A stretch of DNA of 64,000 nucleotides. It comes from Absidia repens (Eukaryota > Mucoromycota > Mucoromycetes > Mucorales > Cunninghamellaceae). The stretch covers positions 1,550,001 to 1,614,000 of the forward strand of contig MCGE01000005.1 of the NCBI GenBank assembly GCA_002105175.1. The letters run 5' to 3'. This document shows positions 50,747 through 59,319 of the stretch, piece by piece (position 1 is the first letter of the stretch; every line of letters begins with the position of its first letter). A program made the position numbers and the translations under genes. The notes under the pieces were generated by a model. The model saw only the letters and a list, made by a program, of their open reading frames with translations. It was not told where the DNA came from and ran no database searches.

Positions 50747-51952
50747 CTAAGGGTTTGGTGGAGTTGAATGAGACTGAAGTTGTTTTTGTCGTTGAAGTTG
50801 TTCCAGAACAGTGCGAGTCAAAGAGGAGTTGGATCTTCCTGATAATTTCAGTGGTGATGGTGTTTGTTTCTGTTGTTGAGGGATGAGTTGGGAAGCCACA
50901 TAGTCCATATTTTTTTCGTGAGAAGTACGTATTTCCGCAGACGTTGACGATGGTGATTGTGGTTGCTGTGATCGAGCGATAAGAGTGACTGGTGGTGGTG
51001 GTGGATATGTCCTGTTAGGCTGGTTGAAATGAACGGCTGCCCATGTTGGGTACTTTCGTTCAATGTCCATCAACGTCCTTTCTAAAATACTGATCCTCTC
51101 TGTCCACGTAAAAGGTTTCGTAGCGTGTTTTTCAAATTGTACATTCAAATGCGCTTCTAAATTCCCAAGTCGCTCTTCCATCACCTCAGTTGCTACCTGA
51201 TCGTTGCGTTTTTGATTGTCAGTCGCGTTTGAGCTTCGCTGATCATCTGTCGTTGCTGATGATGATATAAGGGATCGTGCCAAAGGACCGTCTTCGTTGT
51301 TGACTATATCAAACTTCATCTGAATGTTGCGGTTGATTTCACGGGCATCAGCCCTTGCGCATGTCACATCTTCGCCTTTGGGATCGGGTCGATTCAAAAA
51401 TTCCGCTCTGTTGCTAGCATCCACGTCGTGTTGTTTGGCTTGAATATAAGTATTAATCCGTTGTTGTACTTGATTATCGCTAGCTCGGATTTGTACCTGT
51501 TCAGGATCCATCAGTTTGACGAGTTCTTGAGCTTCGGAATCACTGTTATCGGTATTGCCATCCTCACCGTTGCCATCGCCCTTTTGCCGTTTTCGTTTCT
51601 TCGTGTATAGTAGTCCATTCGTAGTTGTCGTTGTTGGTGACGTCGAAGAATCTTCTGCTAGTTCGTTTTCTTTTGCAATGATATGACGCTCCAATGCCTT
51701 CAAAAGTCGATCCACTAATTTTTCCAAAGCCTCTGGTAATTGAGATTGATGGTATTGTGATAAAACCAAAAGCTCAGTTTCGAGGCAGCGTCTTGTTTCG
51801 GTCAGTCCAATTGATTTCAGAAAAGTACCCAAGTCTTGTTGCCATGAGACGGATAGTTCTTCATCAGTAGCGCCATGAGATATGGAATTTAGCGTAGTAC
51901 ATGGCTTGTTGTTAACTGAGGAATCAATATGTGTTGAAGTATTAGGATTCAT
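50747..51952 (-). CDS. MBIP-like protein (possible ATAC-type histone acetyltransferase subunit homologue)
   Basis: A single-exon frame of 401 residues. Hydrophilic, with a basic nuclear-localisation-like cluster (KKRKRQK), low-complexity Thr, Ser and Gln stretches and a Pro5 run. The central part (RINTYIQAKQHDVDASNRAEF ... CARADA ... IQMKF) and the helical EERLGNLEAHLNVQ ... SILERTLMDIERKYPTW part resemble MAP3K12-binding inhibitory protein 1, which in animals is a subunit of the ATAC acetyltransferase. The assignment rests on remembered family features and is moderate; the alternative is a lineage-specific nuclear protein. Confidence 0.6.
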   Translation of the reverse strand: MNPNTSTHIDSSVNNKPCTTLNSISHGATDEELSVSWQQDLGTFLKSIGLTETRRCLETELLVLSQYHQSQLPEALEKLVDRLLKALERHIIAKENELAEDSSTSPTTTTTNGLLYTKKRKRQKGDGNGEDGNTDNSDSEAQELVKLMDPEQVQIRASDNQVQQRINTYIQAKQHDVDASNRAEFLNRPDPKGEDVTCARADAREINRNIQMKFDIVNNEDGPLARSLISSSATTDDQRSSNATDNQKRNDQVATEVMEERLGNLEAHLNVQFEKHATKPFTWTERISILERTLMDIERKYPTWAAVHFNQPNRTYPPPPPVTLIARSQQPQSPSSTSAEIRTSHEKNMDYVASQLIPQQQKQTPSPLKLSGRSNSSLTRTVLEQLQRQKQLQSHSTPPNP

Positions 51953-52589
51953 TGTGAGTGATAAATAAAATTAAATGAAAGAATGTAAAAAAAAAGCAAG
52001 GCGGGCAGAAAATCTGAATTTCAAACCCTCCCCCATCAGTCACATCTCCAAAAAAGGAAAATACACTGTTCCTGCGATACCCATTAATGCGTGTTAGAGA
52101 ATGATGAAATCCCATAATACAAGGGAATAATTAAGTTCAGTTAGAAGTAATAGTGATAATGGCTCTCAGTAGCAAAATAATACTATTGATATTACTTTTA
52201 TTTTCATATGCAGCTATGTTGAGGAAGACATGGACATCGGCAACAATAACCAAGACTCTCAAACAAATAGCCACATCGACTTCAAATGGAAGTCAACGGA
52301 AAAGTAAGTATCTTTTGTATAGATACATAACCTGCCCAAAGACAAACACTTTAGTATAATGCCAACCAAGCCATACGATTGGCCAAAAATATAAAAATAT
52401 CGACGAAAGCTTCCCATTTTCCCAGATACCGACATCAGGGGAGCCCCAAGTCCTTGCAAAACACAGTAGGAACAATAAAATACCCCAACAAATTACCCTA
52501 AAGACGTTACCCACACCAGCAACATGCATCAAAAACACGTTACTAAAAGTGACCTATTAGAGGTAGTATGAGGAAGACTAGAGGAGTCC
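51953..52589. other. Intergenic upstream of the MBIP-like gene
   Basis: Promoter side, AT-rich. Short open frames at 52153-52359 and on the other strand show no family features. Confidence 0.4.
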
Positions 52590-53150
52590 GAGGAATGGTC
52601 AACACTAATCTAAAGGGACGGATATAAAAAGGTATCTGATATACTGTCCAAAGCATACAATAAATGGGAAAGGTTTAAACGAATGACTTTCATTGAAGTA
52701 TAACAATGGTCAACACGAATCAAAAGGCTTGATGGGTATAAAAAATGGATCTATTCCGCAAGACACGAGAAAGGCATGGGACGTTTTTCATTGAAGCTTG
52801 TATAAAGAGGCATATTTTATTCAAATATAGATTGAAACTATGGACGGACTAACACTAAACTAATGGAAGATCTAAAGGATCCAGAAGTTCCAAAAGCTCC
52901 AAAAGGCTAACTAATTGTGGCCTCAATCTTGAATTCAAAATGAATGGGTTTCCCCATGGATCTTGTAATTCCTGAGCTGAAAACCATTCTAAACTAGACC
53001 TGACACTAATCTATGTCCAAGACAACCTCAAAAAAGTTGAAAGGTGAAGAAAAAAAAACAAGTGAAAAAAATTAAATGAAAAGAAAAAGGGAGGCAAAAA
53101 AAAAAAGGGAGTAAATAAAAATACACGTGGCCGGGCTTTGAAATATTTTC
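52590..53150 (-). repeat. Dispersed repeat copy R7
   Basis: Reverse orientation. CACGTG at 53124-53129, core GGGTTTCCCCATGGATCTTG (52944-52963), complement of GAATAAAATATGCCTC near 52815, and the end block GGTCAACACTAATCTAAAGG near 52598, also present at 14640. Confidence 0.6.
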
Positions 53151-53689
53151 TATTGTCTCACCGAGCTGAAGTTCTGAGCATTTCCTTTTGATGAAGAAAG
53201 AAACAAGACCAAATATTGTCACAGGAGGCCGCTTTTTGTTAAAGATAGCATGAATACATACACAAAATAACGATATTGCTCATAATAATGTTTCAATTCC
53301 GTTATCCTGTTGAAATCCCTATTGTGGGTTCCTATGATCCATGTACAGATACCAAAAAAGACGTAACACTGAATTAAAATTCACGGATATCAGAGATGAT
53401 TAAAATTTGGACCGTATCTTCAATTTGATGCGCTACAGCAAGTGGAATCTATCGTTGACGATTTTTTAAATGATCACTTCTCAATTAATTTCTAGCTATT
53501 ATTATTATACTGCCATCAGTATTATATAAATATTCTCTATTATTGTTTAACAGTTTTCAGTGGTTAAAACTATGGATTTCCCTAATTGTCGAAAAAATTG
53601 AAAAGGTATAATCCTTTTTTTTTTTTTTTTTTTTTTTTTACATATATTGTTATTTTATATAAACCTTTGGGTTAAATTGCTCTTAAACA

Positions 53690-54030
53690 AGTTCTGGTGC
53701 TCACTACTTACTACCAATAACATATCTGGTACTTTCTACTTATATCAAATAATATATTTGGCGCTCTCTATTTTCAAGACTACCAAGTCAAGTAAACAAA
53801 AAAGTACATTTCAAATGCCGATTCAGGGGAAAATATTTTTTGATCCTCGCTACAAATCCGTTCAAGCAAGAACAATCATACACCTATACGCTATACAGTT
53901 GGTGTAAAATATAACAAAAAGCATTAACAAAAGGTTAATACAACACCGTTACGGCTCATATAAATCCAACAAAACCGTAACATATTTGGTATGCTTTACT
54001 TATAACAACTCAAAAATACCCGCAACACTA
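53690..54030 (+). repeat. Direct repeat D1 (retroelement leader-like)
   Basis: About 341 bp resembling 54609-54950 at very roughly 85 percent by eye. It opens TGGTGCTCACTAC (53695), the same 13 bases that start the primer-binding site of element 1. No ORF of interest. Confidence 0.7.
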
Positions 54031-54608
54031 TTTTTCTATTGTCAGCGATGACTTCAGTCTAGAAAAATTATTTGATATCGACGAATTGCTCAACTGGGCT
54101 CAAAATTAAGGATTGTTTTGTGACTCTGCTGGGTCGTTTATTTTTGTTTTTTGACCCCTTCTTTTTCTCCGTTGTTTTTTGCAACTTTTTTTATTCTTTT
54201 TTCATCTTTTTTTAGCTTTTTTTTAGCTTCTTTTTTATCCTTTTTTAACGTTTTTTTTATCATTTTTTTAACTTCTTTTTCGTCCTTTTTTTATCGTTTT
54301 TTAGTTCTTTTTTTATTGTTTTTTAACTGGGAATTCATTCCCAGTTGTTTAAAGAAAAGGTATAAATAGGAAGAAATTCCTATTTGTACTCTTCTTCTTC
54401 AGTTAATTTTTTTTTTATAAATTCTCTCAATAAAAGGTTTTTTTTAAAACCAATCTCAAGTCTTAGTACTTCTATTTTGTTTGGCAGTGCTATATATCTT
54501 CATATATACACTATTGATTTACTATATTGAACCCTACTGGTCAATATCTTTTATTTTTTTCAAGTTTATTTCTTATAAACTTCTTTCAAGTTGGACTTTA
54601 TCTATAAA
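54031..54608 (+). repeat. LTR-like segment between direct repeats
   Basis: Contains a T-rich tandem tract (54170-54325), two perfect inverted repeats (54325-54346 and 54364-54385), a TATA-like TATAAATAGG (54361-54370), and CAATAAAAGG (about 54429) as a polyadenylation signal. Promoter plus terminator signals just before a primer-site-like string suggest a degenerate LTR. The boundaries are not resolved. Confidence 0.4.
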
Positions 54609-54950
54609 AGTTCTGGTGCTCACTACTTACTACCAATAACATATCTGGTACTTTTTACTTATATCAAATAAAATATTTGGTGCTCTCTATTTTTCAAGAC
54701 TACAAGTCAAGTAAACAAAAAAGTACATTTCAAATTCCGATTCAGGGGAAAACGTTTTTTGACCCTCACTACCAAATCCAATCAAGTAACAACTAGCAAA
54801 CACTTATACACTACCCATTTGGTGTAAAATATAACTGAAACTCAACAAAAAGGTTAACTTTTCTCCGTTGCGGTTCATATAAACTTAACAAACCACATAT
54901 ATTTGGTACACACTTTTATTTTATTAACTCAAAAATAGCCGTAACACTAT
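54609..54950 (+). repeat. Direct repeat D2 (retroelement leader-like)
   Basis: Second copy of D1, starting TGGTGCTCACTAC at 54614 and ending CTCAAAAATAGCCGTAACACTA. It lies about 100 bp from the 3' end of the tRNA-Tyr gene. Confidence 0.7.
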
Positions 54951-55057
54951 ACGAAATCCAAAGTCATACATAACATGGCAAAAATAAGCTATGGATGGTG
55001 TCGTCCGTTTGAGTATATCATTAACAACGAAAAATAAAACAAAAGAGCAAAAAAGAA

Positions 55058-55141
55058 TCCCTTCAACCTGATTCGAACAAGTGACCTAAGGATGACAATA
55101 TACATTACAGTCCTCCGCTCTACCAACTGAGCTATAAAGGG
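55058..55141 (-). tRNA. tRNA-Tyr (GTA) with an 11-nt intron
   Basis: 84 nt on the minus strand. Acceptor arm CCCTTTA pairs with TGAAGGG (one G-U); box A TAGCTCAGTTGG; anticodon stem GAGGA/TCCTT; anticodon GTA at 55106-55108; T-arm with GTTCGAATC (box B). The anticodon loop is enlarged by about 11 nt directly after position 37, the canonical intron site of eukaryotic tRNA-Tyr. A T6 pol III terminator follows within a few bases. The CCA is not encoded. A Ty3 element is inserted 5-8 bp upstream of its 5' end. Confidence 0.92.
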
Positions 55142-55145
55142 TTCT

Positions 55146-55149
55146 ACGA
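55146..55149. repeat. Target-site duplication of element 2, left copy (ACGA)
   Basis: ACGA at 55146-55149 abuts the left LTR and recurs at 61186-61189 directly after the right LTR. Confidence 0.75.
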
Positions 55150-55425
55150 TGAAACGTGGCCACGTTGTATATGAAGCAGATCGGTATATTCAGCGTGTGA
55201 CCGACCATTTCCCCTAGTGACCGTTCCTTTTTTAGTATTTATTTTATTTTCTTTGACAGCTAAATAAAACACATCTTTATCTTGAACTGTATATCGATCA
55301 CGACGTTGAATTTGTTATTTTGGATTTTGTTATTTGAATTGTTGAATATCGTATTGTTAAGTAATACGACCTTGGAACCCACTGCCGAACACCCTCACAT
55401 CATATTATAAGCACCACACGTATCA
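55150..55425 (+). repeat. 5' LTR of element 2
   Basis: 276 bp, starts TGAAACGTGG and ends CACACGTATCA. A perfect 14-bp palindrome, AACGTGGCCACGTT, occupies 55153-55166. CTAAATAAAACAC near 55260 is a polyadenylation-type motif. Confidence 0.95.
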
Positions 55426-55428
55426 TTT

Positions 55429-55445
55429 TGGTGGAGAACCTGGGC
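55429..55445 (+). other. Primer-binding site of element 2
   Basis: TGGTGGAGAACCTGGGC begins three bases after the LTR. TGG fits a tRNA CCA end. The primer tRNA cannot be named from this window. Confidence 0.6.
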
Positions 55446-55549
55446 ACATTTGCGTACTACAACTGCTATATTGTCCCTTTATTATTTTATTGTACTGTCG
55501 TGCTATACACCTCACCCCAACGAAAAAATTTTTATTTGCGCCGCCCTGA

Positions 55550-56533
55550 ATGGAAAACAAAATTGAAAACACGCAAGTCGCCACAAAAGCGTTTAATCCA
55601 AACCACTACGTCGATAAGCCCGACCGTTTTTATGGCTACCCATCCGAAAACCCTTTATTATGGCTGCGAAATGTCGGCAACTGGATGGAAGCAGTCGATA
55701 TGGAGGACTACTACGCCCTAAAAATTGTTCCAACCTTCTTGAAGGGTAACGCCGCCACTTGGTGGGACATGGAAAAGAAAAATGTCAAGAACTGGTCCAC
55801 TTTCAAGATTCGATTCCAAGATTTTTTTATTTCGGCGGACATTGAAGAAGCCTGGTGGTCTGAACTTGAGAACGTTAAACAAGGCGAATCAACAGTGAAC
55901 GAATTGCAATTAACATTGGAAGAACTTTTCGCCCGGTTGGATGTCACTGACGATAAGACGAAGAAGCGTCATCTCCTTAAAGCACTGAAGCCCGACCTTG
56001 CTTACGAAGTTGAAAAACAAGGAACCATGGACTACATAACGACAATGAAGTTTGTAAAAAAAGCAGAAACGCTTTTCTATAAGTATAAAAATATTAAAAA
56101 CATGGACAATAAAATTGAAAAAAATAATAATACTTTATTAACAAAAAAAGAAAATAATGACTACACAAAAAAAACTACTAAAGATAATCTACTTTTGGCT
56201 AGACACCAAAATTTTAAAAAGGAAGATAGCGAGTTTTCTATGAAGGACAGCATGGACAGCCTTGTGGAGAACTTCAAGAATCTACAGGTGTTCCTAGTGA
56301 ACCAACAACAGCAGTATCAGCAACAGCAGCAGCAACATCCAGACCAACAACGATACTATCAGCAACAACCGAGACAGTACCAGCACCAGCAGCAAGACCA
56401 ACAGCACCAACGTTACCAACAACAACCGATGGCACGTTTTGCCTGTTATAATTGCGGGGATGTAGGCCACATGAGTCGTCATTGTCCCAACAGAGAAGTA
56501 AGTGAAGAGTCGGGAAAAGGCAAGGGGCAATAG
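55550..56533 (+). CDS. gag: Element 2 gag
   Basis: 327 residues from ATG 55550 to TAG 56531-56533. Capsid-type region (WLRNVGNWMEAVDMEDYYAL, then AATWWDMEKKN and FQDFFI) typical of Ty3/gypsy gag, a Lys/Asn-rich linker, a Gln/Tyr-rich tract of about 50 residues, and one CCHC zinc knuckle CYNCGDVGHMSRHC (56444-56485). The last codons overlap the pol frame and carry the slippery site at 56512-56518. Confidence 0.93.
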   Translation: MENKIENTQVATKAFNPNHYVDKPDRFYGYPSENPLLWLRNVGNWMEAVDMEDYYALKIVPTFLKGNAATWWDMEKKNVKNWSTFKIRFQDFFISADIEEAWWSELENVKQGESTVNELQLTLEELFARLDVTDDKTKKRHLLKALKPDLAYEVEKQGTMDYITTMKFVKKAETLFYKYKNIKNMDNKIEKNNNTLLTKKENNDYTKKTTKDNLLLARHQNFKKEDSEFSMKDSMDSLVENFKNLQVFLVNQQQQYQQQQQQHPDQQRYYQQQPRQYQHQQQDQQHQRYQQQPMARFACYNCGDVGHMSRHCPNREVSEESGKGKGQ

Positions 56534-59094
56534 GAAGTGGGAACCCTATTGTCCAAGAAAAAAATAAAATAAAAAAAAATGAGGAAGAAAAAAATATCCC
56601 ATATTACAGCACTAACAACGTAGGACCTACCGAAGTTGAAGTAAGACCCGCGTATGCTGTACAAGGTGTGAAGGTGTGGAACAGCCAACCGCCCAAGAAG
56701 AGAAGAGGTGTCGCAAACAAGAATGGTGAATTGGTGCCGGTTGACCCGCCTGTGGTGAAACAAAAAAGGAAGCCTGTGAAGAAGATTGAAGTGGATGTTG
56801 ACGATTTGGATGCTTGGGAATTGTTGAAAGAGACAAAGACGGAAATTTCGTTGGCGCAATTGATCAAGCTGAATAAACCTTTCGCAAGCAACGTGATGGC
56901 GGGTATTAGACACCTACATGGAAGAAGAAACGTGAAGCCTCCCCCAAATCCTGATTCCACTGCTTTCGTCCATAACGTAAATCCTTTGGCAACTTCGAAC
57001 GACTGGGATGATGATTTTGAAGAAGTGCAATCGGAATTGTCAAGCGACCAGGAATATTCAGAAATTGATTCCGACGTGGAAGGATCGATCTATGCAACTA
57101 TGGAAGACGACTACGTTAGCGAACAACATGCATACAAGGTGAACACTTTGCGACAATCTATCCCATTTACTATACCTGTGGAAATCAATGAAGAAGAATT
57201 GAAGGCCGTCGTCGACACTGGTGCGTCCGTTTCGGTGATAAGTTCTACACTGGTGAATAAGTTGGGATTGGCCGTAAACAAGAAGATGAAAGTTTCAGTC
57301 GAAAACATGGACCAAACTGTGACCGCACCTGGTGGTATCTGCGAATCAGTAAAAGTAACAATTGGTGGACACGTCAGAAGTGATATGTTTGTGGTGCAAG
57401 AACGGTCCGATGACTTACTTATATTGGGTATGCCATGGTTGAAACAGTACGAAGTTGTTGCTTATCCAAGTGAATCAAAGGTGGAATTGCCGCTTAAGAA
57501 GAATAGCAAAGCAAAGATTGTGGTGTATGGTGATGAGGTAAGTATGGAACTAGAGAATGCAAAAGTTTATCGTTTGACAGTGAAAGGAGAAGAAAGATTG
57601 TATTGGGGCGAAGAGGAAGAAAAAAAAAATACAAGCGAAAAAATAAAAAATGACGAAACCACTAACCAATTTGTAGACCCTAAATTGAAACTCCTCTTGG
57701 CAAATTATGGAACTCTCTTTGTGGAAGATGCTGGACTTGGTCGTGTCAATGGTTTCGAACATCATATCAAGACAACCGCCGATGATACAATAACAAGTAA
57801 ACCTTATCGGATGACATGGGAACAAGATGCTATATTGAAGAAAACGCTGGATGACCTATTGGAACAAGGCTTGATTCGACCCTCTGATGGTGTATGGTCT
57901 GCCCCTGTGATATTCGTGGACAAGAAAACTGGCGATCTGCGTTTGTGCCAAGATTATCGAAAACTAAACAAGATTACCGTGAAAGATTCGTATCCTTTGC
58001 CTCATATCGATGATATCATTGACTCCATTGGTGATGCCAATATATTTACAACGTTGGATGCAGCCTCAGGGTTCTGGCAAATTCCAATGGCTGCCGATTC
58101 AATTGCAAAAACGGGATTTACTACGAAGTATGGAACGTATGAATTTCTAGTGATGCCTTTTGGTTTGACGAATGCTCCTGCCACTTTTCAACGAATGGTA
58201 ACGACGATCCTTGGTAAACTGATTGGACTTTGTGTGCATGTGTTCATCGATGATATCATCATATACTCAAGAACCATCGAAGAACATCTGCAACATTTGG
58301 CTATGGTATTTGATCTCTGTGTGGAATATGGGCTGCGGCTGAAGAAGAAAAAATGCGTGTTCATGCAAGCGAACGTTGAATATTTGGGCCACGAAATTGG
58401 AAAAGCTGGATTGAAGCCGAACAAGCGTAACACAGACAAAATCATGAAGATGAAGGTACCACGTAACAAGGACGATGTGCGCTCCTTTTTGGGAATGACT
58501 GGGTATTATAGGCGCTTCGTTCAAAGTTATGCTACGCTGATGAATCCGATCACTATTCTGACAAAGAAGGACGAAGGCTTTATTTGGAACAAGACTCAGC
58601 AGGATGTATTTGATGCAATCAAGGCTATATTGACTTCGGTACCGGTGCTAAGCTTCCCGAGCAAGGATATGGTGCAAATACTTACAAGTGATGCTTCTGG
58701 GAAAGGTCTGGGGGCTATTTTATCTCAATCTGCGGATGGTTCTTCCGAAGGCGAAACGGTTATTTCTTTTGGATCTCGATCTCTGAAGCCTGCGGAGGTG
58801 AATTACAGTACTACACACTTGGAGGCATTGGCAGTGGTCTGGGCCGTGAACCATTATAAACACTATTTGGCTGGACGACGATTTATCTTGTACACCGATC
58901 ATGCAGCACTCAAGTATATCTTCAACAATCCTCAACCCGGTGCGAAATTGGCAAGGTGGGCAGCAGCTTTAATGGAATATGATTATGAAGTGCGATATCG
59001 ACCTGGAAGCAAGAATCCTGCTGATGCTCTCTCTCGATTGATTGATGATGATGTGAACTCTCTGGATGTATGTGTGGATGGTGATGAATTGTGA
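56506..59094 (+). CDS. pol: Element 2 pol-1: protease, reverse transcriptase, RNase H
   Basis: Open in the -1 frame from 56506 with no upstream ATG; expressed, by inference, by frameshifting from gag. The protease active site Asp-Thr-Gly is at 57214-57222 (AVVDTGASVSVIS). RT contains QDYRKLNKITVKDSYPLPHI, FGLTNAPATFQRM and the catalytic FIDD at 58243-58254, with Phe in place of the common Tyr. RNase H shows TSDASGKGLGAILSQ and YTDHAALKYIF. The frame ends with TGA at 59092-59094, after the usual LSRL block at the end of RNase H. Integrase is not fused. Confidence 0.93.
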   Translation, partial: RVGKRQGAIGSGNPIVQEKNKIKKNEEEKNIPYYSTNNVGPTEVEVRPAYAVQGVKVWNSQPPKKRRGVANKNGELVPVDPPVVKQKRKPVKKIEVDVDDLDAWELLKETKTEISLAQLIKLNKPFASNVMAGIRHLHGRRNVKPPPNPDSTAFVHNVNPLATSNDWDDDFEEVQSELSSDQEYSEIDSDVEGSIYATMEDDYVSEQHAYKVNTLRQSIPFTIPVEINEEELKAVVDTGASVSVISSTLVNKLGLAVNKKMKVSVENMDQTVTAPGGICESVKVTIGGHVRSDMFVVQERSDDLLILGMPWLKQYEVVAYPSESKVELPLKKNSKAKIVVYGDEVSMELENAKVYRLTVKGEERLYWGEEEEKKNTSEKIKNDETTNQFVDPKLKLLLANYGTLFVEDAGLGRVNGFEHHIKTTADDTITSKPYRMTWEQDAILKKTLDDLLEQGLIRPSDGVWSAPVIFVDKKTGDLRLCQDYRKLNKITVKDSYPLPHIDDIIDSIGDANIFTTLDAASGFWQIPMAADSIAKTGFTTKYGTYEFLVMPFGLTNAPATFQRMVTTILGKLIGLCVHVFIDDIIIYSRTIEEHLQHLAMVFDLCVEYGLRLKKKKCVFMQANVEYLGHEIGKAGLKPNKRNTDKIMKMKVPRNKDDVRSFLGMTGYYRRFVQSYATLMNPITILTKKDEGFIWNKTQQDVFDAIKAILTSVPVLSFPSKDMVQILTSDASGKGLGAILSQSADGSSEGETVISFGSRSLKPAEVNYSTTHLEALAVVWAVNHYKHYLAGRRFILYTDHAALKYIFNNPQPGAKLARWAAALMEYDYEVRYRPGSKNPADALSRLIDDDVNSLDVCVDGDEL
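56512..56554 (+). promoter_or_regulatory. -1 ribosomal frameshift signal at the gag/pol junction of element 2
   Basis: In the gag frame the bases read TCG GGA AAA GGC, so 56512-56518 is a canonical heptamer G GGA AAA. Six bases later starts a stem: GGGCAATAGG (56525-56534) pairs with CCTATTGTCC (56545-56554) over ten pairs including one G-U, with a 10-nt loop. The gag stop lies inside the stem. The pol frame (-1) is open from 56506. All geometry matches known -1 frameshift signals. Confidence 0.8.
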
Positions 59095-59095
59095 A

Positions 59096-59142
<47 letters not shown>

Positions 59143-59171
59143 GATCTGAAAAAAAAAAAAAAAGTGATCTG

Positions 59172-59203
<32 letters not shown>

Positions 59204-59319
59204 GAAAAAAAAAAAAAAAAATGGTGACAAGCAAGTCGGTTTGCTTCCTTGTAGATTAGAAATTTTTCACTTAGATTAGAAACCCCTTTTAGAATAGAAA
59301 CCCCTTAGATTAGAATTAC
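59095..59319 (+). other. Poly(A)-rich gap between RNase H and integrase
   Basis: Four A tracts (about 41, 14, 27 and 17 bases) are separated by ACGATCTG, GTGATCTG and GGCATG, followed by TTGCTTCCTTGTAG and three to four imperfect copies of TTAGATTAGAAACCCC. There are several in-frame stops. Possible roles: an intron, an internal initiation leader, or slippage-expanded filler. Confidence 0.7.

Noticed and set aside
52153..52538. Short open frames on both strands 3' of the MBIP-like promoter
   Set aside because: Mutually overlapping, low complexity, no recognisable motif.
54151..54369. Phe-rich open frame in the T-rich tract
   Set aside because: Low-complexity translation of poly-T units; no start context or homology.
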